Part shown: in pieces, positions 63,290 through 64,000 of the stretch
Layout: each line of letters starts with the position of its first letter
Position numbering within the stretch: the stretch's first letter is position 1
NCBI RefSeq assembly: GCF_028372415.1
Contig: NC_092872.1
Span: 258,193,008 to 258,257,007, forward strand
DNA from: Notamacropus eugenii
Taxonomy: Eukaryota; Chordata; Mammalia; Diprotodontia; Macropodidae
Direction of reading: 5' to 3'
DNA length: 64,000 nucleotides
The notes under the pieces: generated by a model
What the model was told of the DNA's origin: nothing
The model's input: only the letters and a program-made list of their open reading frames with translations
Databases searched by the model: none
Program-made: the position numbers and the translations under genes

Positions 63290-63730
63290 TAACAGCAAAG
63301 ACTTGTCTCTTCAATATCAAACATCTTACTGGTATTGTCCTATGTCTGGGAGGTCTGGAACACCACTGCCTTGGGAGGATTAAAGATGAGCTTCACACAG
63401 AGGATGATGAAGAGGCATGTAGTGGGTATGAGCAAGCTGCCAAATATAATGATGGAATTCCAAAGAGGAACAGACATGGAAGATGTCATCAAAAACTTAT
63501 ATGATCAAAAAAGAAGATGGACTGGTCACATAGTGAGAGCAAGGGATGAAAAGAAAATAGCTTCAGTGGTATCCTTGAGATTTCAGGAGAAAACAAGAAA
63601 GGCCTTCAGCATATTGGGTGAATGACCTTGATGAACTTTTTGGAAGGCTATGGATGACAATCACACAGAATGGGCAGCCTTGGATGGGTGGTTATCTGCA
63701 ATGTTGGATGGAACTCCCAAATAGATGACA
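63290..63730 (+). repeat. RTE LINE C-terminal fragment
   Basis: Plus-strand frame near 63335-63625 reads 'YVWEVWNTTALGGL' (RTE 'YG.E.WNTT' block), 'QRMMKRHVVGMS' and 'KNLYDQKRRWTGHIVRARDE' (RTE C-terminal motif). An open stretch of 96 codons, then broken. The endonuclease and RT core are absent. This is an ordinary LINE remnant, not a host gene. Confidence 0.85.
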
Positions 63731-63799
63731 TGTATTTGAGAGAGCATCACACCATTGAGGCATCTACAGATTGCAGTCTAACTTTTACCAAAGGAACTC

Positions 63800-64000
63800 T
63801 TGTCTGGTCAAAATTCTGATCCTATTTCAGTTAAATTTTTGAACTCAAGTGCACGACTTCACTACATTAATTTCTATCCAATTTTGTCCAATTAGATTCA
63901 ACCCTTCATTCTCACCTGTTGAAATCTTTCTGGAATACTGATTCTACATCCGGATTCCTAGCTATTTCTCCCAAGTTATTGCCTTTTGCAAATTTGATAA
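63800..64000 (-). repeat. CR1 LINE, antisense, cut by the window end
   Basis: 'caattagattcaacccttca' (63889), 'gttgaaatctttctggaata' (63920), 'ttttgcaaatttgataa' (63984-64000): the CR1-clade ORF2 region read backwards. Confidence 0.65.

Noticed and set aside
63247-63625. Host gene candidate of 85-96 codons
   Set aside because: The translation matches the RTE C-terminal block (WNTT, KRRWTGHI).

Overview
The window is non-coding nuclear DNA from a marsupial; the species cannot be fixed from it. The evidence is the repeat mix. MAR1-type CORE-SINEs carry an RTE/BovB-like tail, and the L1 3' ends and ORF1 have the marsupial form. These lie among ancient therian MIR, MIR3, L2 and CR1/L3 copies. 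I found no host protein-coding gene, exon chain, tRNA or rRNA gene, CpG-island promoter or CRISPR array. Apart from transposon remnants, the open frames are short shadows of repeats, microsatellites or unique DNA with no recognisable domain.

Layout. 0-7.9 kb: dense MIR/MIR3 copies, four MAR1 insertions (one with a perfect 12-bp target-site duplication, TSD), a CR1/L3 3' end and an antisense L2. 8.4-10.6 kb: an antisense RTE LINE split by about 0.9 kb of unassigned DNA. 10.6-14.8 kb: nested SINEs, L1 3'-end scraps, an ATC microsatellite and a repeat-free stretch (13.5-14.6 kb) that could hold conserved non-coding sequence. 14.8-18.4 kb: an antisense L2 split by an antisense L1 (endonuclease part, spacer, ORF1), then CR1 and sense L2 pieces. 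18.5-27 kb: alternating MIR3/MIR/L2 copies, an RTE C-terminal fragment and a GA microsatellite inside a SINE. 27.1-28.5 kb: a long L2 with reverse-transcriptase sequence. 29-32.6 kb: a three-level nest (MIR, L1, MAR1) and the youngest-looking L1, 5'-truncated, with TSD and a 214-codon ORF2 end. 32.7-36.7 kb: CR1/L3 and L2. 37-39.7 kb: a second antisense RTE copy broken up by L2, MAR1, MIR and a hAT-like MITE. 40-49.9 kb: a large compound microsatellite, an L1 end, a 7SL (SRP) RNA retropseudogene, a MITE, an L2 piece and an alternating 24-bp minisatellite. 50-56.5 kb: SINE pairs around an AGT repeat, a GAA repeat beside a possible LTR-like segment, an expanded MITE and CR1/L2 ends. 56.6-59.2 kb: an apparently full-length L1-derived element with a 5' end and ORF1 but no ORF2, flanked by a 17-bp TSD. 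59.4-64 kb: SINEs, two sense L1 fragments (one again ORF1 plus 3' end without ORF2), an RTE C-terminus and a CR1 copy running off the end.

Nothing here forms an operon or pathway; the content is a layered record of retrotransposition. The most interesting items are the ORF1-only L1 derivatives, the order of nested insertions, the tail-only MAR1 fragments, the 7SL copy and the tandem expansions inside older elements. Repeat family names are from memory of consensus sequences and boundaries are by eye, good to about 10-30 bp unless a TSD fixes them.
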